This document shows, in pieces, positions 1 to 7,929 of a DNA stretch of 64,000 bases. The notes under the pieces are model-generated. The model had not been told where the DNA came from and made no database searches. It saw only the letters and a program-made list of their open reading frames with translations. Position numbers and translations under genes: made by a program. The DNA lies in contig JACIYI010000014.1 in NCBI GenBank assembly GCA_014360005.1, forward strand, positions 1 to 64,000. The letters are read 5' to 3'. The number at the start of each line of letters is the position of its first letter. The stretch's first letter is position 1. Source of the stretch: Candidatus Aminicenantota bacterium (GTDB lineage: Bacteria; Acidobacteriota; Aminicenantia; Aminicenantales; Saccharicenantaceae).

Positions 1-141
1 GAGCACTGCTGGAACGGCGACCACACTCTGCCTAACTACCTGTCGCGTCTCCGCTACCACCGGCTTCACATCCCGAAGATAATGGAGCGCATCAAAAAAT
101 CAGCTCCCGCGGGTGCCGACCTCAAAAGCTGGCGCTATTAA
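1..141 (+). CDS. C-terminal fragment of an unidentified protein
   Basis: An open frame enters from the left edge and stops with TAA at 139-141, giving 46 residues that begin EHCWNGDHTLPN and end DLKSWRY. The start lies outside the window. I do not recognise the family. A GGGACACAATACTCG repeat end begins six bases after the stop, as after several genes in this window. Confidence 0.45.
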   Translation, partial: EHCWNGDHTLPNYLSRLRYHRLHIPKIMERIKKSAPAGADLKSWRY

Positions 142-146
142 AACGG

Positions 147-161
147 GGGACACAATACTCG
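147..161 (-). repeat. Terminal motif of the GTGTCCC-ended intergenic repeat family (inverted copy)
   Basis: GGGACACAATACTCG, the reverse complement of the motif that closes the repeats at 11353-11367, 15190-15204, 19399-19413 and 22855-22869. The following 100 bases up to the IS256 element at about 260 contain no gene I can support. Confidence 0.6.
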
Positions 162-259
162 TTTCCCAATTTCCTGCACGTTTTTCTGGCAATGAGGGCA
201 ATTTTTTGTCTATGCTATTTGTATAATCAACAGCTAAATCTGAACCTAACAGAAGGCGG

Positions 260-1136
260 TGTCAAGTTTTGTTCGCAATTTGGCCATCGTAAGCACTCCA
301 CTTTTAGCTCCTAATTAGCTGCCTGAGCCAGCTCTTGCTCCAACAGCGCCCCCCAGCTTATCAGCTTTGATATAGGCATTCTCATTAGCCCAGTCCTCAG
401 TGTACTCGATAAGATAAGCAGTGACCAGTCTAAGGTACGACTCAATGGAAGGAAACACCCCAAACACTCTGCTCCTGCGCCTTATCTCCCGGTTGGTCCT
501 CTCCAGCACATTCGTGGAAAAGATACGGCGTTTATCTATCTCACGAAAGTTATAAAACTGCAATGAGTCTTCCAGACCTTCCTCCAGGCAACGCATAGCT
601 TCAGGATACTTCCCCTCATACTCCTTTGTTATCAGCTCCGCCAGCCTCTCCGCACTTCTCCTGTCCGGCTGAAGCCAGATCTGTTTAAGTTGCTCTGCTA
701 GACGAGCTTTATCGCGATGAGCGACCTTAGCCAGGATGTTCCGCATAAAATGCAGCTTGCCTCTCTGCCAGCTCGCCCCTAACCACTTCTTCTTCACCTC
801 TGCCTCGATGCCCTTATGAGCATCTGAGATAAACATCCCTACCCGCCTCACCCGGTACCCGGAATAATTGGGCTTCCTTTCCTGGCTGTGCTTGCCCTTC
901 GGTGCTTCAACCCTGGCTTCCACCTCCACCCGCATCAGCTCCGTCAACCACCACCCCAGCCTGGCCTTTAGCGGATCCTCCTCCACCAAAAATCCTGTTA
1001 GCAATCCTGGTAAAATTGTCTTATAATCCCTGTGAGCTATCGTAAATGAAAACCTCATTTCTTAAGGTTGCATTCTTTAAAGAGAGAGTTTACGATGACT
1101 CATCCTCCCGGATAAAATTGCAAACGTTCTTATATA
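260..1136 (-). mobile_element. IS256-family deletion derivative, copy 1
   Basis: A roughly 877-bp element whose ends match those of the 875-bp copy at 39072-39946. The end at 260 reads inward TGTCAAGTTTTGTTCGC. The other end reads inward TATATAAGAACGTTTGCAAT. Both are followed by a conserved CATCGTAA-type segment. It holds one truncated transposase frame. The same seven bases (TAGCTGG) precede the left end in both copies, so the exact boundary may be a few bases further out. No clear target duplication was seen. Confidence 0.7.
315..1058 (-). pseudogene. Internally deleted IS256/mutator-family transposase
   Basis: This 247-residue frame matches the two ends of an IS256 (mutator) transposase, which is normally about 400 residues. 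The N-terminal part runs to NYSGYRVRR. It then jumps directly to MFISDAHKG, the segment around the second catalytic Asp, and continues through LERTNREIRRR with the catalytic Glu. About 150 residues containing the first catalytic Asp are missing, so it should not transpose by itself. The conserved QRCKVHFMRN block reads QRGKLHFMRN here, so the Cys has also been lost, unlike in the copy at 39168-39896. The same internal deletion in both copies suggests spread of an already deleted element, mobilised in trans. Confidence 0.75.
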
Positions 1137-1157
1137 CCAGCTAAAAAGGAGCAAATA

Positions 1158-2138
1158 ATGTTTAAGAAAGCCCGTTCCCCCTTTTTATTTTTTCTGGCAG
1201 CCCTTATGTCAATTAACCTCTCTGCCCAGTACCCGGATGCCCGCCGCACGGGAGAAGAAGTTCTCTACGAAGCTCTCCTTGGAGCCAAAGGGCTTTTCAT
1301 CGTGGTGGAAAGTAACGGCTGTACCCAGAAAGAATCTTTTAAAATAGAAACCACAAAAAAGATTAACCCGGACGGCACCACCAGCTACGTGCTTACGGTC
1401 CTCAGAAAAATGCCAGATGAATGTAAGAGACTTCCAGAACAAATAGTACTCTATTTTGATCTGGAAAAAGACCTCGGCCTTAAAGGCAAATTCACTTATT
1501 CGCTGTCCAATAAAATTTTTCCTGCTGCCATCTCTGATTCTCTAAGTTCTATCGTGGAAAAATATTTCACCTTAGAAAAGGCTAAGATTTCAAAAGCAGA
1601 AAAAGCCGAACTGGCCACCGGAACAGTGAAAACCGAAACTACCTTTCTTCCTGCCCTGAAAGGAGAGCTGGAACATAAGGCCGCCCTTATCCGGTCTGAG
1701 CTTAAAAACGCCATGCTCATTGCCATCGGGTCCGAGATTGACCGCTACCGGCAGCGCGGCGACCTAAAAAAAGCTGAGGAGCTTTCTCGGCAATTAGAAA
1801 AATTCCGTTCGCTCCCGGAGACAGAAATTCCTCTTCCCAGTGAAGAAAATGAGGCCGAAGCCACTCCGTTTCTTTCCCCCGGGCCCATCCTCCCCCCTAA
1901 AGTCAGGACCGCAGAAGTCATCGTCAAGGAACCGCTCCAAATCGGCTCGATTCTTGAGGTTAAGGGCATGACCAGGTCTGGACCTTTTTATCATCTGGCT
2001 GGAAGCCGTGGTGATATTCTCCAGAAACTTCAACCCGGAAAAATCTACAAAGTTGATCTCTGCCTGATTTATAAAAGAGAATATTTTGGCTTTATCCCCA
2101 ACTATTATGTTTATCTGGCCGGACTGAAAGATGACTAA
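1158..2138 (+). CDS. Secreted hypothetical protein
   Basis: 326 residues with a clear Sec signal peptide (MFKKARSPFLFFLAALMSIN, cleavage likely after SAQ). AAAAGGAG lies eight bases before the ATG. The mature part has an acidic and Lys-rich middle (about 140-235), a short Pro-rich linker (FLSPGPILPP) and a C-terminal region rich in beta-type residues ending YYVYLAGLKDD. I do not recognise the family, so location outside the inner membrane is all that can be inferred. The IS256 copy ends only about 20 bp upstream, so the native promoter may have been displaced or supplied by the element. Confidence 0.7.
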   Translation: MFKKARSPFLFFLAALMSINLSAQYPDARRTGEEVLYEALLGAKGLFIVVESNGCTQKESFKIETTKKINPDGTTSYVLTVLRKMPDECKRLPEQIVLYFDLEKDLGLKGKFTYSLSNKIFPAAISDSLSSIVEKYFTLEKAKISKAEKAELATGTVKTETTFLPALKGELEHKAALIRSELKNAMLIAIGSEIDRYRQRGDLKKAEELSRQLEKFRSLPETEIPLPSEENEAEATPFLSPGPILPPKVRTAEVIVKEPLQIGSILEVKGMTRSGPFYHLAGSRGDILQKLQPGKIYKVDLCLIYKREYFGFIPNYYVYLAGLKDD

Positions 2139-2182
2139 TAATCTGCCCGAAACAAAAAACTTAAGATGAAAGGAAAGGCAAG

Positions 2183-2380
2183 ATGATAGGACTCAGCGAA
2201 TTAATTATTCTGTTCCTGATACTGCCACTCCCTCTGTTCATCATCGCTCTTGTAGACATACTGCGAAACGATTTTCCTGGCCAGGAGAAAATAGTCTGGT
2301 TGCTGGTAGTTATTTTTCTGCCACTCCTCGGACCGATTCTTTATTTCATCATAGGCCGGAAAAAAAGAATCAAGCAATAA
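2183..2380 (+). CDS. PLDc_N-type small membrane protein
   Basis: 65 residues with two hydrophobic helices (about 4-25 and 38-57), the motif ALVDILRNDFPGQEKIVWLLVV and a cationic tail GRKKRIKQ. This is the layout of the PLDc_N (phospholipase D/nuclease N-terminal) domain, found either alone or ahead of cardiolipin synthases. No catalytic HKD motif is present, so it is a stand-alone membrane domain of unknown role. It lies 44 bp after the secreted protein gene, with AAAGGAAAGG before the ATG, and is probably co-transcribed. Confidence 0.75.
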   Translation: MIGLSELIILFLILPLPLFIIALVDILRNDFPGQEKIVWLLVVIFLPLLGPILYFIIGRKKRIKQ

Positions 2381-2458
2381 GAAATTTTTAGAAACTAACT
2401 TTTTCCTGGCATCCAGGCGAGAGCTGTCAAGCTCCGGGTCACTACGTTTCCCCGGGCT

Positions 2459-4207
2459 CTACGGCCACGGCTGCTTTTCGTAAAATTCGTCCATAAACTT
2501 CCTTAATGATATAGGGTCAATCTTTCTTTTAGAGCCAGCCACCTGCTCTCTTAACTTTAAGACCGGGCCGGCTTCTTCTGGCCAGTATTCTTCAACCTGG
2601 ACTTCAACTTCCTTTAACTCCAGGGAGCCCGGGCGGTGAATCAACAGTTTAGCTCTTTCCTGGGTTTTAAAAATCCTGGCTACCATCTGAGTCGGGTCTT
2701 CTTGCTCCCGCGAGAGTCTCACATCCTGGCGGTTTACTGCCACTATCCGGTCTCCAATTTTTAGGCCAGCCCGTTCTGCTGGTGTCCCCTTCTGGACGGC
2801 AATAATCTGAGGGTAAATCTCACCCTGAGAGATAGAAGCCCCTATGCCCTTCCTTTTAAAAAGCGAAAGGGATTTTTCAGCCATTTCCAGGGCTTTTCCA
2901 TTTTCTCCCTGGCCAGCCTTCACCAACCCTAACCACCCGTAAATCACCGGGTTTTGAGGCAAAACCTGACGCAGAGCTTCAGCTCCTTCTTCAGCTTGCT
3001 CATATTTTTCTAAAGCACTCAGGGCATAAATTATAGACAGCTCGTAGGGAACTCGGCTTAATCTACAATTGAACTCCGCTGCTTTATCCTCTGGCCGGTT
3101 AAAAAATTGTTGTAACAAGTCTTGGTTCTGCTGACATTCTTTTTCAGCCAGGACAGCAGCCCGGCTTAAGGCTTCTATGGCCTCTACAAAATTTAGTTGC
3201 TTGAGGTAAGCCCGGGCAAGAACATCATAGCTCTTAGACAGGCCATTCTCGGGATTTAGCTTTTGAGCGGTGAGAGCGGCAGACACTGCTTTCTCATATT
3301 CGCCCTCGGCCAGATAGACCCGGGCCAGCGCCACATAAAGGTCATACTTCATCGGACTGCGGTCCAGAGCATCAAGAATAAATTTTTTAGCTTTCGCCGT
3401 CTGATTGGTATTGAAGTAGAGAGAAAGCAGAGGTTCATAATCATCTTCCCCGGGTAAGCGTAAAGCCTTAAGGTAGGCTTTTTCCGCTTTCTCATAATCA
3501 AGCCGGCGGGCATATTTTTCTCCAAGGCCTTTCAAAGCCGTGGAATTCTGATCCTTATAGTGAATCTCCAGGGCCTGATCAAAGGAAAGCAAACAGGGAT
3601 CGGAACTACTTATCTCATCCGTTGCGCTTTCTCTTTCAAGGTAGCAAAAGAATTCGTGAGCAGCACTGCCGAAACCACTCAACACAACAAAAGTTCTGTG
3701 CGGCAGCTTAAGCCCCAGCTTATCGGTGGTTAATTTGAGAGTCGGGTACAAAGGGTAATCGGCGTTTATGAACGGAGAAATTTTTCCCCTGTAAAATTTA
3801 AACAATAACTCTTCCGGGTCCATAGTCGAGCCCTTAACAATCTCTGGCCCGTACAGTATGTAGGCGAAAAGGTCATTCTTTTCGATCTGGCCGTTTTCCA
3901 CCACCTTTTCAACTTGATGGTACACAATTTCCTGGCCGTTAACTTTTATTTTCAGGTCTTTGACCTGACAATTTTCATCCAGAATAAAATCAACCGAGCT
4001 GCTTTCTACCAGGCGGTACTGAATCTTTCCGTCCACCAAATCAGCCCTTATTTGCAACCCGTGATATTTCTGGCCCGGAACTTTAGCCGGTACATTTTTG
4101 TCATTAACTGAAGCATTAGACAGGCAGGTCAGGATAAAGATTAATATTAATGGCGATAAAAAAAACTTTAAAATTAATGAATAATATCTGTTCCCTTCTA
4201 TTTTCAC
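2459..4207 (-). CDS. TPR and PDZ domain exported protein
   Basis: I place the start at the GTG at 4207 because AGGAGG sits six bases upstream; a longer frame opens at 4255. The product (582 residues) begins with a signal or anchor segment (YYSLILKFFLSPLILIFILTC). It continues with a region of unknown fold, then several TPR-like helix pairs (about 225-450; for example KALRLPGEDDYEPLLSLYFN and YDLYVALARVYLAEGEYEKA). A PDZ domain follows at about 460-545 (QGEIYPQIIAVQKGTPAERAG then LKIGDRIVAVNRQDV). No protease domain is visible. It is the last gene of the minus-strand operon that starts at 10829, so it may scaffold processing or placement of the operon's modified product outside the inner membrane. 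That role is inference. Confidence 0.75.
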   Translation of the reverse strand: MKIEGNRYYSLILKFFLSPLILIFILTCLSNASVNDKNVPAKVPGQKYHGLQIRADLVDGKIQYRLVESSSVDFILDENCQVKDLKIKVNGQEIVYHQVEKVVENGQIEKNDLFAYILYGPEIVKGSTMDPEELLFKFYRGKISPFINADYPLYPTLKLTTDKLGLKLPHRTFVVLSGFGSAAHEFFCYLERESATDEISSSDPCLLSFDQALEIHYKDQNSTALKGLGEKYARRLDYEKAEKAYLKALRLPGEDDYEPLLSLYFNTNQTAKAKKFILDALDRSPMKYDLYVALARVYLAEGEYEKAVSAALTAQKLNPENGLSKSYDVLARAYLKQLNFVEAIEALSRAAVLAEKECQQNQDLLQQFFNRPEDKAAEFNCRLSRVPYELSIIYALSALEKYEQAEEGAEALRQVLPQNPVIYGWLGLVKAGQGENGKALEMAEKSLSLFKRKGIGASISQGEIYPQIIAVQKGTPAERAGLKIGDRIVAVNRQDVRLSREQEDPTQMVARIFKTQERAKLLIHRPGSLELKEVEVQVEEYWPEEAGPVLKLREQVAGSKRKIDPISLRKFMDEFYEKQPWP

Positions 4208-4289
4208 CGCTGCCTCCTTTTTGATATAACCCTGAAGCCAGGCGTGGTTGTCCAATAATCTTCTGCTACTGAAAAATTTTAACTAAATT

Positions 4290-5876
4290 CTAATTCTTTT
4301 GTTTTCTTGATTCTTTTTTTGGTCTGGAGAAAATGAAATAACTCAAAATTATTGCCCCGGAAAATAACAGAAAAATATCGCCCAGCAAAAGGTAACCCAA
4401 AAATAGGCGGCTCAACAGAGCCAAAGTCAGAGCGAATGAACCCAGCAGGAGCCACAACAGGTAAAATACTTTTCCGCCGCCTTGAGAGTCGGATTTAAGG
4501 AGTTTTACCAGAGCTACCAGCCACAGCCCAAAAAGCAACAAGAACACCAATGGCCATATCATTATCCGGTTCACCCCACCAAGCTTTCGGCCATCAACCT
4601 TTAGAATCTCTCGCTCGGGCGAATTGTATTTTTTAAGAACCCCAATATTTTCAAACCTGATTATGCCGGCGTTTCCGGTAAACATCACGTAGAGATTTCC
4701 CTGAGTAAGGAAAATTTCTGGAGGCCAGGCTGACTTCAAAAATTCCAGGCCGGCATTTTTCGCCGCTACGCCGACTGAATCAAAGGTGCTGTAAACCAGA
4801 CCAGATTCCTGGCTGAATTCCAGCGCTCTGATTTCCTGGCCCTCAGGATGGCTGTATAGAAGGACTGGCTCTGTCGCGCCTGGTTCAAGCTCATAGATGG
4901 AATCACCGGCCGCGTAAAAAGTTCGCTCCCCATCTCCGGTAACGGCCTGAATCCGGTTCTGGCCCACCTCCTCCACACTCACCGGTTCAGTTATGAGGAC
5001 CGGTTTAAAAGCCAGAGTTTTAACAAATTTTTCAGTCAAGCTTTCCTCGGTTTGCCCCTCTTCCATTCCGGGCTCCGGGCCTGACTCTCCATAGTCAGTT
5101 GAGCTTGAGGAATAAACTACCTGTCCGTTCACCACCACCGTCGTCTGACTAAAAGAAGAAGATTTAACTTCCTTCGTATCAGGTTCTGGTTCGTTTGCGC
5201 TGGAAACCTCCGCGTCAGTGAGGGGCTCCCCTTTAAGGCAATAAATTACCTCCTGTGCATACTCAGGGTTTGAATTCTGATAAAGCCGGCTGATTTTAAA
5301 ATAAAGGCAATTTTCCCCCCGGAACAGGCTGCGCTCCGTAACGAGGTAATCATCGGCCGGATTACTCTCAGGAATCAGGGCAATGGGCTGGTATGGGAAT
5401 ATTGGAAAGCCAGTTTCCAGGTCTCTGGCCAGGCGACTCACAGGAGGAATAAAACCGAAATCTTCGCCGGTTGAGAAAAGAAGCAAATTATTACCGACAT
5501 GAAAGAAATTCTGAAATGGTTCGGAAAGCAGTCCACGATAGCCTTTAACCGGGTTGAGTATTAATCTGTTTCCCAGCCCGATGACTGGAAGGCCGTCCTG
5601 GTCAATGGAAAATTTTACCCGGCCTCCATATTTTTCAAGGGTAGACGGTTCTACTGGAGGCATTACCCAATCAACTTTTATCTGGGCCCCGGAAGGCAGG
5701 CAGACGATTATTCCTTTTAAGACCTCAACTTCCTGCTCCTGGGAACGGGCCGGAGTCCAGAGCGCGGTGGTGATGGCCAGAACCGCCGCCAGCCATACCC
5801 AGATCAAGAAATTTTTTCTATTTTGTTTTCTTTGATTCTCTTTGCCGGGATGGCTATTTTTGATATTTGTTTTCAT
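4290..5876 (-). CDS. Hypothetical membrane protein with C-terminal helices
   Basis: 528 residues. The basic N-terminus is followed by a signal-anchor (IWVWLAAVLAITTALW, about 27-45). A long extracytoplasmic part has a Ser/Thr/Glu-rich stretch near 235-275. The C-terminus carries three to four hydrophobic helices (WPLVFLLLFGLWLVALVKLL, then YLLWLLLGSFALTLALLS and LLLGDIFLLFSGAIILSYFI) and a cationic tail. The part after about 290 contains short repeats such as FYAAGDSIYELEPGATEP and VYSTFDSVGVAAKNAG that look like beta-propeller strands. I do not recognise the family. It lies between the coiled-coil protein and the TPR-PDZ protein in the same operon. Confidence 0.65.
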   Translation of the reverse strand: MKTNIKNSHPGKENQRKQNRKNFLIWVWLAAVLAITTALWTPARSQEQEVEVLKGIIVCLPSGAQIKVDWVMPPVEPSTLEKYGGRVKFSIDQDGLPVIGLGNRLILNPVKGYRGLLSEPFQNFFHVGNNLLLFSTGEDFGFIPPVSRLARDLETGFPIFPYQPIALIPESNPADDYLVTERSLFRGENCLYFKISRLYQNSNPEYAQEVIYCLKGEPLTDAEVSSANEPEPDTKEVKSSSFSQTTVVVNGQVVYSSSSTDYGESGPEPGMEEGQTEESLTEKFVKTLAFKPVLITEPVSVEEVGQNRIQAVTGDGERTFYAAGDSIYELEPGATEPVLLYSHPEGQEIRALEFSQESGLVYSTFDSVGVAAKNAGLEFLKSAWPPEIFLTQGNLYVMFTGNAGIIRFENIGVLKKYNSPEREILKVDGRKLGGVNRIMIWPLVFLLLFGLWLVALVKLLKSDSQGGGKVFYLLWLLLGSFALTLALLSRLFLGYLLLGDIFLLFSGAIILSYFIFSRPKKESRKQKN

Positions 5877-5969
5877 TATTTTTTCTTCTTCTCTTTTTTC
5901 CCTATTTTTCTTTTCTGTTTTTTTGGTTTATTTTTCCCGCTGTATCGTTTTTCAGTCCTTTTATGAAAT

Positions 5970-7316
5970 TCAGTCCTTATTCTTTCTTTCTTCTTTAATT
6001 TTGTCTTTCATTAGGTCCCCCCAGCCAATCCATTCAGACACCGTCTTTTTACCTGTATTCATATCCCTGTCAAATTCTTCATAATTAAACTCAACTTTTC
6101 CTCCGGTAAGCTCCTGCATGGCCCGGTCAGTTTCTTTGAAAAAATTTTCCAGCGCCGCAAAACTTACCTTGCTGTAAACAGACTTAAAAACGCTGGCGTT
6201 CATGGAGGCAATGGGTGCCACCACTTTAGCAGCAATAAAATCCACAGTTTCAGAAATCGCCCCGGGTATATCTTTCTGCTTTAGCTTCATGGTAATTTTG
6301 CTAACGCCGACTAAATTTTCTGCCGTTAACACACCACGGTCCACACCGGTGTAGTTAATAGTTTCGGTGGCTACTTTCCCGAACTCATCTACTGCTTGCT
6401 GGGCTCCTGTCTCCATGTAGGCCCCGGCCACCAGCGTGGAGTAGTTGGCAGGAAATGGCGTTGGCGGTGGCGGTTCGCGAAAAGAAAGTTTGCCGCCAGG
6501 ATTTTTAACCTGCCATTTGGGAATAGCTTCGCTGACCGGCTTTTCCGGTATGGGTAATCTGAGTTTTTTCCGCTCCTCTGCCCGAAGTCCAGACCGGGAT
6601 ACAGCCTTCTCCCAGAGAGCGTTGCGTGCTTTCAGAGCTTCAAAAAGCCTGATGGATTCCTCGTTATCCAGGGGGACTCGCGAATAAAGTTCCTCAACTT
6701 CCCGCTGCAAAAATTTGTAATCTTCCCACTCGCTTTCAGTAAGGCCAGCTATTCTTCTTGGAGCTGCCGGCGTAGACGGGGCCGCGGTTTGAGCCGGAGC
6801 TGGCGGTTTTGCGGTTTGGGCTGGAGCATTTGGAGCGGGCTTTTGCTGGCCTGAGGGTGCGTTAGAAACAGGAGGCGGGCTGGTAGTGTTCTGAGGCTTC
6901 TGAGTCACCGGAGGAGGCGGAGTAGCTGCCTGGCTGGCCCGGGCTTTTAAAATTTCAATTCTTCTCCTCAGGTCGCGGGCCTTTTCTTCCATCCCCTGAG
7001 CGATTCGCTCGGCTTCTTTCCAGGAAACCCTGGTTCTCAGCCAGGAAATCTCAATGAAGCAATCTGGAGACTGCGGGGATATGCTGCGGCGGCAGTTTTC
7101 CACAGCTACTCTGAGCCGGGCTGCCCGTCCTTCCAGTTCCTCAGCTTCCCGGGTAAGACGGGAAATTTCCTCAGTTTGAATAAGAGCCGGCCTGGCCAGG
7201 GTTTCCACGGAACCTGGAAAAGCATTTAAGACTAGGAAAAAGACAAGCGCGAATAGATTTATGAGCTGGCAAGGAAAGCGTTCTGGTGGCATTCTGAAAA
7301 ATAATAAAGTGTTCAA
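5970..7316 (-). CDS. Exported coiled-coil protein with Pro/Ala-rich linker
   Basis: 448 residues. The TTG at 7316 overlaps the stop of the His-repeat gene (TTGA), suggesting translational coupling; an ATG at 7292 is an alternative start. A signal-like segment (LINLFALVFFLVLNAFPGSV) is followed by a coiled coil (about 50-130, with SRLTREAEELEGRAARLRV). A Pro/Ala/Thr linker follows (about 135-190), then an alpha-helical C-terminal domain ending DKIKEERKNKD. Two Cys (ENCRRS and SPDCFIE) lie in the coiled-coil part. The family is not recognised. Coupling to the repeat protein suggests that it acts directly with it, for example as a periplasmic partner or chaperone, which is inference. Confidence 0.65.
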   Translation of the reverse strand: MNTLLFFRMPPERFPCQLINLFALVFFLVLNAFPGSVETLARPALIQTEEISRLTREAEELEGRAARLRVAVENCRRSISPQSPDCFIEISWLRTRVSWKEAERIAQGMEEKARDLRRRIEILKARASQAATPPPPVTQKPQNTTSPPPVSNAPSGQQKPAPNAPAQTAKPPAPAQTAAPSTPAAPRRIAGLTESEWEDYKFLQREVEELYSRVPLDNEESIRLFEALKARNALWEKAVSRSGLRAEERKKLRLPIPEKPVSEAIPKWQVKNPGGKLSFREPPPPTPFPANYSTLVAGAYMETGAQQAVDEFGKVATETINYTGVDRGVLTAENLVGVSKITMKLKQKDIPGAISETVDFIAAKVVAPIASMNASVFKSVYSKVSFAALENFFKETDRAMQELTGGKVEFNYEEFDRDMNTGKKTVSEWIGWGDLMKDKIKEERKNKD

Positions 7317-7855
7317 GTATTTTCCTGACCAGCCCTGTTGACGTGTTCCACGTTGGTATGAGGCACGTCGGTATGGGGCGTGTCCTGATGAGGAACGTTG
7401 ACATGAGTTTGAACAGGAGTATCCACATGAATCGTGGTGTTAGTATGTTCGAAACCCTGAGGAGCATAGTCCACATGTTTGCTTTCATTCACATGGCTGT
7501 TTTGATGCTTATCAGTATGAGGAATGTTGGAATGAGCAGTATTGTTATGAGGAATGTTGGTGTGCAAAATCTCTTGGCCGATAATCTTGGCCGCCCGTCT
7601 GGCTGTCAGTTTATCAGGGTTGGCTGCTTCCTGACCAACCAGCTCTTTCAGCCGATTAACCCGGGCTTCCTTGCCCAGAAGAGGCCAGGCAGCTAAAAAA
7701 GCAGCGCCGCCAACCAGAAGTTTGAGAGTCTGCCGCCGGCTGCGGGTTGAAGTTTCAGTTAGCTCCACTGGAGCAGAGGGCAAATTTCTCCCCAGATCTT
7801 CCAGGTTAACTTTTCTGAGAAGCCCTGCCTCCTTTTTCCTTCTTAAAAACTTCAT
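7313..7855 (-). CDS. Tat-signal protein with His-x-Asn/Asp repeat tail (candidate precursor)
   Basis: 180 residues; AGGAGG lies just ahead of the ATG. Residues 1-36 form a basic and then acidic leader. Next comes a twin-arginine signal (SRRQTLKLLVGGAAFLAAWP). A helical spacer ends RRAAKIIGQEIL. The final ~82 residues hold 14 His, every one followed two positions later by Asn or Asp (HTN, HNN, HSN, HTD, HQN, HVN, HVD), often in pentads such as HTNIP or HTDVP. The immediate upstream gene is a radical SAM/SPASM enzyme. This resembles His-Xaa-Ser (HXS) systems, in which paired radical SAM proteins accompany a His-x-Ser repeat peptide, but the third residue differs. I infer a ribosomally made precursor modified in the cytoplasm and exported folded by Tat. 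A metal-binding repeat protein is the main alternative. Confidence 0.75.
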   Translation of the reverse strand: MKFLRRKKEAGLLRKVNLEDLGRNLPSAPVELTETSTRSRRQTLKLLVGGAAFLAAWPLLGKEARVNRLKELVGQEAANPDKLTARRAAKIIGQEILHTNIPHNNTAHSNIPHTDKHQNSHVNESKHVDYAPQGFEHTNTTIHVDTPVQTHVNVPHQDTPHTDVPHTNVEHVNRAGQENT

Positions 7856-7929
7856 TTCTCCTCCTAAAGCAGTCTGAAAATCAACTTGAAAAAGTAATGG
7901 CTGAGATTATAACTGCCACGGGCTTTTCC

